36,053 nucleotides of DNA from Betaproteobacteria bacterium (GTDB lineage: Bacteria; Pseudomonadota; Gammaproteobacteria; Burkholderiales; Rhodocyclaceae): NCBI GenBank assembly GCA_028065725.1, contig JAPTVL010000008.1:1-36053 (forward strand), written 5' to 3'. Positions within the stretch are counted from its first letter, which is position 1. Every line of letters begins with the position of its first letter. This document shows, in pieces, positions 8,947-15,981 of this stretch. A program made the translations under genes and the position numbers. The notes beneath the pieces are model-generated. The model ran no database searches and was not told the origin of the DNA. It worked only from the letters and a program-made list of their open reading frames with translations.

Positions 8947-8977
8947 CGGAGACGCGGGGCTTGAGGGTATGTGGTGG
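8947..8977. repeat. 31-bp direct repeat, left copy (partner at the tRNA-Ala 3' end)
   Basis: This 31-base stretch begins CGGAGACGCGGGGC and ends GTATGTGGTGG, and is identical to 34447-34477. In the right copy the last six bases are the 3' CCACCA end of tRNA-Ala. Here the sequence diverges exactly after those bases, so only the tRNA-distal flank and tRNA terminus are duplicated. The bases after it (8972-8989) form a small hairpin, GGTGGT...ACCACC. The copies enclose about 25.5 kb. Confidence 0.85.
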
Positions 8978-9107
8978 TGCAGTATACCACCGATTCCGAA
9001 CTCATTTCCCAAACCCCTGCGTAATCCTTCGGGCCAGAGCGGAAGATTTCGGTCGTTTGTCCGTTGCCCGCCGAACCCGCAGAAGTACGCGCAGGAGAGA
9101 ACACGAG

Positions 9108-10157
9108 TCACTTCAGCCCGTACCACACCCCACGTCCGCTGCCGTGCTGCTCCAGATGGTTGCGCTCGGTCAGGTCGCGGAAGTGTTGCTTCAGGGTGTT
9201 GCGGCTGGCTCCGGTCAGTTTGATGGCATCCATCATCGTGACGCGCCCGTGCTCTCGGGCGAATTCCACGATCTGCAGTGACAGCTTGGGCAGCGCGGCC
9301 AGCACGATCTTTTCGCGCTCGACCTTCTTCTCCAGACGCCGAACCTGCTCGGCCAGCGAGCGCAAGAAAAACACCAGCCATGGCTGCCAGTTGGGTGCCT
9401 CTGTGCGGATGGTGCCTTGGGTCTGACGCAGAGCCAGGTAATAGGCTTCCTTGTTCAGCTCAATCACACTCTCCAGCGAGCTGTAGGGCACATAGGCGTA
9501 CCCGGCCTGGAGCAGCAGCAGGGTCGTCAGCACCCGGCTCAAACGCCCGTTGCCATCCTGGAAGGGGTGGATTTCCAGAAATACCACCACGAAGATCGCG
9601 ATGATCAACAAGGGGTGGAGATGCCCCTTTTCCCGCTCATCGTTCACCCAGGACGCCAATTCGGCCATCAACCGTGGCGTGTCAAACGGCGTGGCGGTCT
9701 CGAATACGATCCCGGTCTGTGTTCCGTTTTCATCGAAGGCGGCGACGCTGTTCGAGTTGGTCTTGTACTGTCCCCGGTGGCGCGCGTCCTTTTCGCTGTG
9801 GCGCAGCAGAATCTGGTGCAGTTGCTTGATGTGGTTCTCGTTGAACGGGATGTCCTGCCACGAGCTGAACACCAGATCCATCAACTCGGCGTAACCGGCT
9901 ACCTCCTGCTCGTCGCGGGTGTCGAAAGACTGAATGGCGAGGTTGGAGAGCAAGCGCTCCACCTCGCGGTCGGTCAGCTTGCTGCCTTCGATACGGGTGC
10001 TTGATCCTATGCTTTCGATGGTCGCGACCCGCCGCAGCGATGAAAGACGCTCTGGCGCGAGCGTTCCCAAGGCCCGCCATGCGCCTTTGAATTCGTCGAT
10101 CCGGGCAATCAGGCTCAGGATCTCGGGGGTGATCTGGAGGGTGTCTGAACGTAGCAT
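9108..10157 (-). CDS. Fic-domain protein (probable AMPylator) with N-terminal inhibitory motif
   Basis: A 349-residue Fic protein. The catalytic motif HPFQDGNGRLSR is complete at about residues 197-208, including the His and the Gly-Asn-Gly-Arg that hold ATP, so NMP transfer to a protein hydroxyl is expected. SSTRIEG at residues 52-58 matches the built-in inhibitory helix ([S/T]xxxE[G/N]) of class II Fic proteins, so no separate antitoxin is needed. The C-terminus (VTMMDAIKLTGASRNTLKQHFRDL) is a winged-helix domain. An upstream start at 10187 is possible but falls inside an operator-like repeat, so I prefer ATG 10157. The HTH plus operator suggests self-regulation. Target unknown. Confidence 0.88.
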   Translation of the reverse strand: MLRSDTLQITPEILSLIARIDEFKGAWRALGTLAPERLSSLRRVATIESIGSSTRIEGSKLTDREVERLLSNLAIQSFDTRDEQEVAGYAELMDLVFSSWQDIPFNENHIKQLHQILLRHSEKDARHRGQYKTNSNSVAAFDENGTQTGIVFETATPFDTPRLMAELASWVNDEREKGHLHPLLIIAIFVVVFLEIHPFQDGNGRLSRVLTTLLLLQAGYAYVPYSSLESVIELNKEAYYLALRQTQGTIRTEAPNWQPWLVFFLRSLAEQVRRLEKKVEREKIVLAALPKLSLQIVEFAREHGRVTMMDAIKLTGASRNTLKQHFRDLTERNHLEQHGSGRGVWYGLK

Positions 10158-10170
10158 GCGACCAATACTA

Positions 10171-10226
10171 CACCCATTAACACCCATTTTGAAGCTACAC
10201 GGCCTTTGAATGGGTGTAAATGGGTG
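10171..10226. promoter_or_regulatory. Four-copy ACACCCATT operator before the Fic gene
   Basis: Arm CACCCATTAACACCCATT (10171-10188) is nearly the exact inverse of AATGGGTGTAAATGGGTG (10209-10226), 17 of 18 bases. Each arm is itself two direct copies of the same 7-8 base unit, with 20 bases between arms. This is a typical layout for cooperative repressor binding, most simply by the winged-helix end of the Fic protein. It overlaps the alternative upstream Fic start. Confidence 0.55.
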
Positions 10227-10255
10227 CGTTTTTGGTTTACTCTGAATCGAACGCC

Positions 10256-10918
10256 TTACACATCAGCTTCGTCAAGCTCGTAGTAGCTGTCGACACCTGC
10301 GCCAATGTCGAGCTCCATGTCGTTCATGAGGCAGACCCGTCCAGCCTTCCAGACCCGCACAACGCCTTTGACCAGGATGTTGTCGCCGCTGAAAGGCTTG
10401 TCGGGGTCTTGATCCATGCCGACATTGCCTTCGACCGGGATTTCCCAAAACTCGCGGCAGTCCTTCAGCGCCTCATCGGGCTCAGTCGCCTCGGGGTAGG
10501 CCTCTTCGAAGTAGGCATTCGTATTGGCGGCCGCGTCGGATACGGCATCGTGATCCATCACCGTGTCATTGGCAAACCGGCCTGCGACAGCTTCGATGAA
10601 ATCGAGCGGACTCAGGAAAACGGCTGGCGGCTCAGGATCACTCTTGATGGCGGAGGCAATCGCATCGGTGATTTGATCTGACACCGCGCCATAACCGAGG
10701 GACACCGCCCTAGCGGACAGTCCTGCCACGTCCAGGATGACAAAGTCGGCCCCAGCAATACCGGGCGCTTCTTCGGTGGATGCCTGGATGGCCGCCAGGC
10801 TGGCATATCCAAGGCTGGCAGCAAGCAACTGTTGCGTGTGGCCAATTGACACGGAAACAACGGACGCCACAAGGTTTTGGCGGGCGACAAACGCGAGGGA
10901 ACTGAAGTCGGATTTCAT
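10256..10918 (-). CDS. Uncharacterised acidic protein
   Basis: A 220-residue soluble, acidic protein with no signal peptide or membrane segment. I do not recognise a family with confidence. Residues 5-45 (SLAFVARQNLVASVV...HTQQLLAASLGYASLAAIQAS) resemble the short helical module with a GY-x-(S/N)-hhAh motif found at the start of many plasmid and mobile-element proteins. The C-terminal half is Asp/Glu-rich. The start has a good ribosome site (GGAG about 8 nt before ATG). It is on the same strand as Fic, with a 70-nt gap containing the Fic operator. It is transcribed away from the secretion locus. Confidence 0.6.
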   Translation of the reverse strand: MKSDFSSLAFVARQNLVASVVSVSIGHTQQLLAASLGYASLAAIQASTEEAPGIAGADFVILDVAGLSARAVSLGYGAVSDQITDAIASAIKSDPEPPAVFLSPLDFIEAVAGRFANDTVMDHDAVSDAAANTNAYFEEAYPEATEPDEALKDCREFWEIPVEGNVGMDQDPDKPFSGDNILVKGVVRVWKAGRVCLMNDMELDIGAGVDSYYELDEADV

Positions 10919-11187
10919 TGAAATTCTCCAAATTCTGCGCGGGACGTTGAGCGATTACGCATCCAGCACAGTGGGAATCCCAATGGTCGGATGAAAACTT
11001 CAGGGTGCAGCGGGATGACCTTTTTTGAGTCGCTCACAACTCGGGCGGGTGCCTGCATAGAATCTTACGCCAGCGGATGAAGGGGCTCAACCTCGGCTTG
11101 AGTGGTGCCCGCATGTGAGGGCGCACACCACTGTCTCGCCAGTACAACACTTCTGAAAAATTCCCGCGACAAAATGCCATCTTGCTA
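10919..11187. other. Intergenic region between divergent transcripts
   Basis: It holds the 5' flank of the minus-strand gene and, at 11101-11132, a hairpin (AGTGGTG and CACCACT arms with inner CCC/GGG pairing) lacking a T tract. I see no gene. The promoter of the secretion locus begins at 11188. Confidence 0.5.
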
Positions 11188-11219
11188 TTGACACCCCCCC
11201 CCCATTACAATTGGATAAT
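11188..11219 (+). promoter_or_regulatory. Possible phase-variable promoter with a C10 tract in the spacer
   Basis: A perfect -35 box TTGACA (11188-11193) runs straight into ten C (11194-11203). TACAAT at 11207-11212 gives a 13-bp spacer and GATAAT at 11214-11219 gives a 20-bp spacer; neither is the optimal 17. Losing 3 C would bring GATAAT to 17, and gaining 4 would do so for TACAAT. Slippage in this tract would therefore tune transcription of the secretion operon, as known for homopolymer promoters such as Neisseria porA. Confidence 0.45.
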
Positions 11220-11257
11220 CTGTTTGCCGTAAAAACAATGAACAAGATGGATAAAGC

Positions 11258-11410
11258 ATGCAGGGAGTGCATCGGGATACGGTTGCCGATTCGGAAGGGC
11301 ACGTAAACACACAAGCGGCGCCGTGGTTTCGGCCTGCTCTTGGCAGGATCACGCCGGACGCCATTCCTCAGGTGACGCAAGCGACCGACGAGCGGGGTGC
11401 TCGGTGGTGA
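11258..11410 (+). CDS. Small leader ORF coupled to the ABC exporter gene
   Basis: A 50-codon frame, MQGVHRDTVADSEGHVNTQ..., starting at ATG 11258 and stopping at TGA 11408-11410. The stop overlaps a GTG (11407) that is in frame with the exporter gene (GTGA overlap). It is either a small coupled leader peptide or the true N-terminal part of the exporter put out of frame by an indel. No family is recognised. Confidence 0.3.
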   Translation: MQGVHRDTVADSEGHVNTQAAPWFRPALGRITPDAIPQVTQATDERGARW

Positions 11411-13650
11411 GGGTTTTGCGGTCGCTTGGAGCTCGGAAGTCCGGATCGAAACCAGCACAAGACCGGTGGCGGCTCGACCCGGCCCAGCTGGTTTGGGCCG
11501 TAGGTAGCCTATGCGCGCTCAATCGCATCCCTTTTGATCCCGAACTGCTCCTCAAGCAGTTTCCCCCGCCTTACACCACCGATACCCTGATTCATGCCGT
11601 CCGGGCCTTGGGCTTTCGCATCAAGCTCAAGCCTTGCGAGGCCTCGGCACTGGGTGAGGTAGCAACGCCTTGCCTGACCTTGCTGGCACCGCCGAAGGAC
11701 CAGGCTGCAGCCGCGGCAGAGGCTCCTGCAGTGGGAGAGGCAGCGACAATCGAGGAAGTCGCCATGCCGGGTGCCCGCTTGGGACTCGTTACCGATGTTT
11801 CGCCGGAACGCGTCCAGTATTTCGAGGCTGGCACCAATGCACCCTCCGAGTTGCCCCATGATATGTTCGCCGACTACTATCTCGGCGTCGTTTTCTTCGT
11901 AGCCAAGGGGCGTCCGCCCATTCTCGACCCGGACGTGGTCGGCAGCGCCACCCGTTTCGGCTTCCGCTGGTTCGTCCCCGATCTGCTGAAACACAAGAAG
12001 GTCTGGCGCGATGTCCTGCTCGCCTCGCTGGTCATGCAGTTGCTGGCGCTGGGCACACCGCTCTTCACGCAAACCATCATCGACAAGGTGGTGGTGCACC
12101 GCACCGAAAGCACCCTCGTGGTCATCGCCATCGGCATGGCGGTGTTCATGATCTTCTCGGCCATCCTCACCTGGGTGCGCCAGTATCTCGTCCTGCACAC
12201 CGGCAACCGGGTCGATGCCGTGCTGGCGTCGGCCGTCTTCGACCACCTCTTCAAGCTGCCGCCGCGCTATTTTGAGAAGCGCCCCACCGGTGTCATCGCC
12301 GCCCGGCTGCATGGCGTCGAGACCATTCGCGAATTCGTTGCCAGCGCCGCCGTCACCTTGGTGCTCGACCTGCCCTTCCTGCTCATCTTCGTCGGCATCA
12401 TGTTCTGGTACAGCGTCAAGCTGACCTTGGTCGCCCTGGCGGTCCTCACCGTCATTGCCCTCATCAGCGCCGTGGTCGCACCCTTGTTCCAGTCGCAACT
12501 GAACCACCAGTTCCTGCTGGGCGCCCGCAACCAGGCGTTCATCACCGAATACATCGCCGGCGTGGAAACGGTGAAAAGCCTGCAGATGGAGCCGCAACTG
12601 AAGGCGCGCTTCTCGGATTACCTTGCCGATTACCTGCACGCCACCTTCCAGACACGGCAACTCGCCAATAGCTACAACACGGCAGCGACGACGCTCGAAC
12701 AACTGATGAGCCTGCTCATCCTCGTCATCGGTGCGTACACGGTGATGAGCAGCACCGAATTCACCATCGGCATGCTGGTGGCCTTCCAGATGTTCGCCGG
12801 CAAGCTCAGCCAGCCCATGATGCGCCTGGTCGGCCTGTGGCAACAGTTCCAGCAGGCCAGCCTGTCGGTCAAGCGCCTGGGCGACGTGATGAATGCACCG
12901 ACCGAACCCTACGCGGTTATTCCAACACGTATGGCCGAAGGCAAGGGGCTGATCGAGATCGAAGGTCTCGCGTTCCGTCATAGCGAGAAACACCCTTACC
13001 TCTACCGGGACTTCGACCTCACCGTGCCGCCGGGCAGCACCGTCGCCATCATGGGGCCATCCGGCTCCGGTAAAAGTACCCTCGCCAAACTGCTGCAAGG
13101 CTTCTACCAGCCATCGGATGGGCGCATCAAGCTCGACGGCACCGACATCCAGAACCTCTCCGCCAACGAACTGCGCCACTACTTCGGCGTGGTGCCGCAG
13201 GAGACTGTGCTCTTCTCCGGCACCATCTACGACAACCTGCTTGCCGCCAACCCGCACGCCACCTTCGAGCGCATCGTCCAGGCCTGCAAGCTGGCGGAAA
13301 TCCACGAGGCCATCGAGAAGCTGCCCAACGGGTATCAGACCGAGATCGGCGAGCGCGGATCGGGGCTCTCCGGCGGCCAGCGCCAGCGGCTGGCGATTGC
13401 CCGCGCGCTCCTGAAGCGTCCGAAGATTCTCATCTTTGATGAAGCCACCAGCGCGCTGGACCCGCAAACCGCCGAACACTTCGCCGCCACCATCAACCAG
13501 TTGCGCGGACAGGTCACCATGCTCTTCATCACCCATGCGCTACCGAAAAACCTCCTGGTGGATGAGGTGGTACGCATCGGCGAGCGGATCACGGTGCTCT
13601 CCGAGGAGCGCGCCGGCAAACCCGTCCGCCCGGCCCCGGAGAAAGCCTGA
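11407..13650 (+). CDS. Type I secretion ABC exporter with peptidase-like domain (LapB/HlyB type)
   Basis: A 747-residue inner-membrane exporter that would power one-step secretion of the RTX protein. Residues about 18-150 form a C39-like domain (LDPAQLVWAVGSLCALNRIPFD...) without the catalytic Cys-Gly-Pro context. It is thus a non-cleaving chaperone-like domain, as in HlyB and LapB. A six-helix ABC transmembrane domain follows (about 190-480). The nucleotide-binding domain has Walker A GPSGSGKST (~550), signature LSGGQRQR (~654), Walker B ILIFDEATSALD (~675) and H-loop ITHAL (~708). The start is uncertain: GTG 11407 or 11404, or GTG 11323, which would add a stretch unlike any exporter. The TolC partner is not in the window. 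Confidence 0.9.
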   Translation: MRVLRSLGARKSGSKPAQDRWRLDPAQLVWAVGSLCALNRIPFDPELLLKQFPPPYTTDTLIHAVRALGFRIKLKPCEASALGEVATPCLTLLAPPKDQAAAAAEAPAVGEAATIEEVAMPGARLGLVTDVSPERVQYFEAGTNAPSELPHDMFADYYLGVVFFVAKGRPPILDPDVVGSATRFGFRWFVPDLLKHKKVWRDVLLASLVMQLLALGTPLFTQTIIDKVVVHRTESTLVVIAIGMAVFMIFSAILTWVRQYLVLHTGNRVDAVLASAVFDHLFKLPPRYFEKRPTGVIAARLHGVETIREFVASAAVTLVLDLPFLLIFVGIMFWYSVKLTLVALAVLTVIALISAVVAPLFQSQLNHQFLLGARNQAFITEYIAGVETVKSLQMEPQLKARFSDYLADYLHATFQTRQLANSYNTAATTLEQLMSLLILVIGAYTVMSSTEFTIGMLVAFQMFAGKLSQPMMRLVGLWQQFQQASLSVKRLGDVMNAPTEPYAVIPTRMAEGKGLIEIEGLAFRHSEKHPYLYRDFDLTVPPGSTVAIMGPSGSGKSTLAKLLQGFYQPSDGRIKLDGTDIQNLSANELRHYFGVVPQETVLFSGTIYDNLLAANPHATFERIVQACKLAEIHEAIEKLPNGYQTEIGERGSGLSGGQRQRLAIARALLKRPKILIFDEATSALDPQTAEHFAATINQLRGQVTMLFITHALPKNLLVDEVVRIGERITVLSEERAGKPVRPAPEKA

Positions 13651-13657
13651 ATCCCCC

Positions 13658-14140
13658 ATGAAAATCCGATTTGCGACCCTCGATGACATTTCTGCCTGTG
13701 TCGAAGGCGGGCGGCGCATGCATGCGGCTACCCGCTTCTCGGCCTACGACTACAACGCCGAGCGCGTGGCGCAGAACCTGCGGGCGGTGATCGAGACCGG
13801 ACAGAACGCCAACAAGACCCACTGCTTCTTCGTGGCGGAGGACGACGCCGGGCAGATCATCGGCGCGCTCATTGGCGGCGTGGAGCGGCACTTCTTCTCC
13901 GACCTGCTGGTGGCCAGCGTCATCCACTACGACGTGCTGCCGGATCGGCGTATGAGCGGCGCGGGGTTGAAACTGCTTGTCGCCTTCCGCAAATGGGCGG
14001 AGAACCGGGGCATGTTCGAGCTTTCGGTCGGGATCAACAGTGGGGTTGAACTGGAGAAAATGGATCGTTTTTTGAAGCGGCTGGGGTTTCGGCAGACGGG
14101 GGGGAATTATGCGCTCCCACTACGAGCACACGCAGAGTGA
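13658..14140 (+). CDS. GNAT-family N-acetyltransferase
   Basis: A 160-residue GNAT-fold protein: MKIRFATLDDISACVEGGRRM at the start, a FFVAEDDAGQIIGALIGGVE strand pair, the DRRMSGAGLKLLVAFRKWAENRGM stretch in the position of the acetyl-CoA pyrophosphate loop (normally Q/RxxGxG/A), and MDRFLKRLGFRQTGGNYALPL at the end. It starts 7 nt after the exporter stop, so it belongs to the secretion operon. GNAT proteins acetylate amines; the substrate is unknown. Given its place among RTX genes it may modify the RTX protein or act in the cell on a related target. It is distinct from the HlyC-like acyltransferase downstream. Confidence 0.8.
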   Translation: MKIRFATLDDISACVEGGRRMHAATRFSAYDYNAERVAQNLRAVIETGQNANKTHCFFVAEDDAGQIIGALIGGVERHFFSDLLVASVIHYDVLPDRRMSGAGLKLLVAFRKWAENRGMFELSVGINSGVELEKMDRFLKRLGFRQTGGNYALPLRAHAE

Positions 14141-14160
14141 ATGGAAAGAAGAGCAATCAG

Positions 14161-14262
14161 ATGAGACGGAAACTGATACAACAACTCATTTTTTTTGTTG
14201 CGACATTGCTAGCCTTCACTGGGATCCGCTCAGCACAGAACGCATCAGCAAGGAATTGTTAA
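14161..14262 (+). pseudogene. Orphan signal-peptide ORF, probable gene remnant
   Basis: A 33-codon ORF: MRRKLIQQLIFFVATLLAFTGIRSAQNASARNC. Positive start, hydrophobic core and Ala-x-type end look like a Sec signal peptide with almost nothing behind it. It may be the truncated start of a gene like the Sec-exported one at 14737, whose N-terminus has the same form. It could also be a real small secreted peptide. Confidence 0.35.
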
Positions 14263-14302
14263 AAAGACTTTCAACAAATTGAGTTGAATACGGAGTACGC
14301 AA

Positions 14303-14740
14303 ATGAGCTACACACTACAGCAGCTTAAAACCATTTACGGTTTTGTTATGGGTTATGGCACCGAAGCAGGTTCAAATCCATATAGTCTTTCCGATGCCGA
14401 GCCTAAGCGAGACAACGCGGGCTCGGGTTGGAATGAGCTGAAGGTATGGCTGGACGACGGCGACGGCGTGGACGAGGCCGGAGAAAAGCAGACCCTGGCG
14501 AGCCTTAACATCACCGAACTCAACTACAGCATGGGCACCTTCACCCAGAACGGCCAGATCAAACAATTGGCCAGCCCCGACCTGGAGGCGGACAGTCAAG
14601 GCACCCGCGTTTCAGTGGTGCCCGAAGGCATCCTGGTGCAATCGAGCGAGAACGGGCGCCTGTCGCTGCTGGTCACCCGCATCGATGACAAGACAGCGGT
14701 CGAAGCGGCGAATGAAGTGGAATGGAGGGTGGCGGCATGA
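14303..14740 (+). CDS. Shrunken RTX paralogue (N-terminus joined to calcium-binding segment)
   Basis: A 145-residue protein made from two parts of the 3014-residue RTX protein downstream. Residues 1-30 (MSYTLQQLKTIYGFVMGYGT, then EAGSNPYSL) match its N-terminus. From WNELKVWLDDGDGVDEAGEK onward it matches the segment near residues 1175-1270, ending [12 protein letters not shown]. About 1150 internal residues are absent and everything after the match is lost, including RTX repeats and the secretion signal. The two copies differ at many bases, so the event is not recent. It has a good ribosome site (ACGGAG) and its stop overlaps the next start (ATGA), so it is probably translated. It may be a deletion relic kept for coupling, or a decoy or regulator. 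Confidence 0.7.
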   Translation: MSYTLQQLKTIYGFVMGYGTEAGSNPYSLSDAEPKRDNAGSGWNELKVWLDDGDGVDEAGEKQTLASLNITELNYSMGTFTQNGQIKQLASPDLEADSQGTRVSVVPEGILVQSSENGRLSLLVTRIDDKTAVEAANEVEWRVAA

Positions 14741-15981
14741 AAAGATGGCTGCTGTCGCTTCTGGTTTTGCTGGTGCTATGCGGTGGCGCCTGGGCAGAGG
14801 ATGGCGGTTCGACGGGCGGTGTCAGAAAGCTCGGGCCTGAGGAATCCAAGGAGCTACTCAAGGATGTAGGCATCGTTATCAAGGACAAGCCAACCTATCC
14901 CGACGTGGCCTACCGGCTGTATCCGAAGCCGTATCAGGTCTTCGAACTGGCGACTGTGGGGTATTCGCCGTTCAGAACAGAGGATGATTCGCCCTTAAAT
15001 GGCGCCAACCCGGACGACGCAAAAGCCTGGGGGCCGGACGGAGAACCGGTCGTGATCCTTCGCAAATCCGGCGCAGGAATGTGGATGGAGGGGTTCTTCA
15101 GCAGAAAGCGGGTTGAGGTGGATATTGATCCGCCTACTTACCGTGGGCACCCCCAATACCGCTACGGAAGGATACCCAGTGACCGCAATAATCAGAAGGA
15201 AGCAAGCATTCCTGATGTGGAAACCGTGCTGCCTAAAGATATGTACGAGTTCAATTGGGAATTCTTTATTTCACCGAGACCGGGAAGCGGGTTAGCGTTA
15301 TCAGATACTTGGTTAGCCGATATTGTTACTTCAAGCGACAAAAATGACGATATCGATAAACTCTTCAAGGAGATCGATACCCTTCCGACGTTACTTCAGA
15401 AGCGGGGCGACCTCCGGCTTGGCAAGAGGGGGTGGGAAATGAAATATCAAAATGCGTGGATAAGAGGCAAGCGCATGGACTGCGAACCGCTAAAGTGGTT
15501 TATCGCCCGAAAAACCACAAGAGATGCAAATCGATGGACGTATGGAAATCCCTTTTGGGCAAAGACCGTAGTGCGCTACTACCCCCCCGGTAAATCCATA
15601 CCCATTGAAGAGATGGAAATTGGATGTAAACCCAATCCGCTAATATCTTGGACACAATCGCCGTTTTGGAATTACCCAGACGATCCCAATCTACTACCGG
15701 ATGGAACAGTCCTGGTGAAAGTCGGGGCGTATACCGTGATACGGCTGCGCTGGGAAGATGGCGAGCCTGTAGCTCCTCTGCCACCGTTCATCAAAGTGAT
15801 CGATGCGCGGGAGGTGATCTGGGCCAAACTCGACCTGCTGCATCGTTATCGCGATGAGATGAAACGGCGGGGAATCAAAGACGCCACCAAGCTGCGCACG
15901 CCCACGCAGATCATGCACGATCTCGCCGCGTATTTCTTTGACATTCAGGCAATCAGAAACTGGAAAGGGGACGATAAATGA
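14737..15981 (+). CDS. Sec-exported protein of unknown function, coupled to the RTX genes
   Basis: A 414-residue protein. [20 protein letters not shown] is a clear Sec signal peptide with likely cleavage after AWA (residue 20), and there is no good lipobox. The mature part is periplasmic or secreted, rich in Pro, Asp, Trp and Tyr, with no family I recognise. The start overlaps the stop of the shrunken RTX paralogue (ATGA) and its own stop overlaps the start of the giant RTX gene (ATGA), so the three are made together. Codons at 15100-15660 are visibly more AT-rich than the neighbours, which suggests separate origin. A periplasmic protein fixed beside an RTX effector could be immunity, chaperone or surface retention factor; this is inference. 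Confidence 0.7.
   Translation: MKRWLLSLLVLLVLCGGAWAEDGGSTGGVRKLGPEESKELLKDVGIVIKDKPTYPDVAYRLYPKPYQVFELATVGYSPFRTEDDSPLNGANPDDAKAWGPDGEPVVILRKSGAGMWMEGFFSRKRVEVDIDPPTYRGHPQYRYGRIPSDRNNQKEASIPDVETVLPKDMYEFNWEFFISPRPGSGLALSDTWLADIVTSSDKNDDIDKLFKEIDTLPTLLQKRGDLRLGKRGWEMKYQNAWIRGKRMDCEPLKWFIARKTTRDANRWTYGNPFWAKTVVRYYPPGKSIPIEEMEIGCKPNPLISWTQSPFWNYPDDPNLLPDGTVLVKVGAYTVIRLRWEDGEPVAPLPPFIKVIDAREVIWAKLDLLHRYRDEMKRRGIKDATKLRTPTQIMHDLAAYFFDIQAIRNWKGDDK

Noticed and set aside
8947..8977. 31-bp repeat as a Tn7 target-site duplication
   Set aside because: Tn7-type duplications are 5 bp; 31 identical bases need another explanation.
8972..9000. Partial tRNA after the left 31-bp repeat
   Set aside because: Although TGAGTTCG recurs on the minus strand, no T stem or acceptor pairing can be formed there.
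11509..13536. 675-residue open frame opposite the ABC exporter
   Set aside because: Low-complexity His/Glu/Gly product typical of antisense GC-rich frames.
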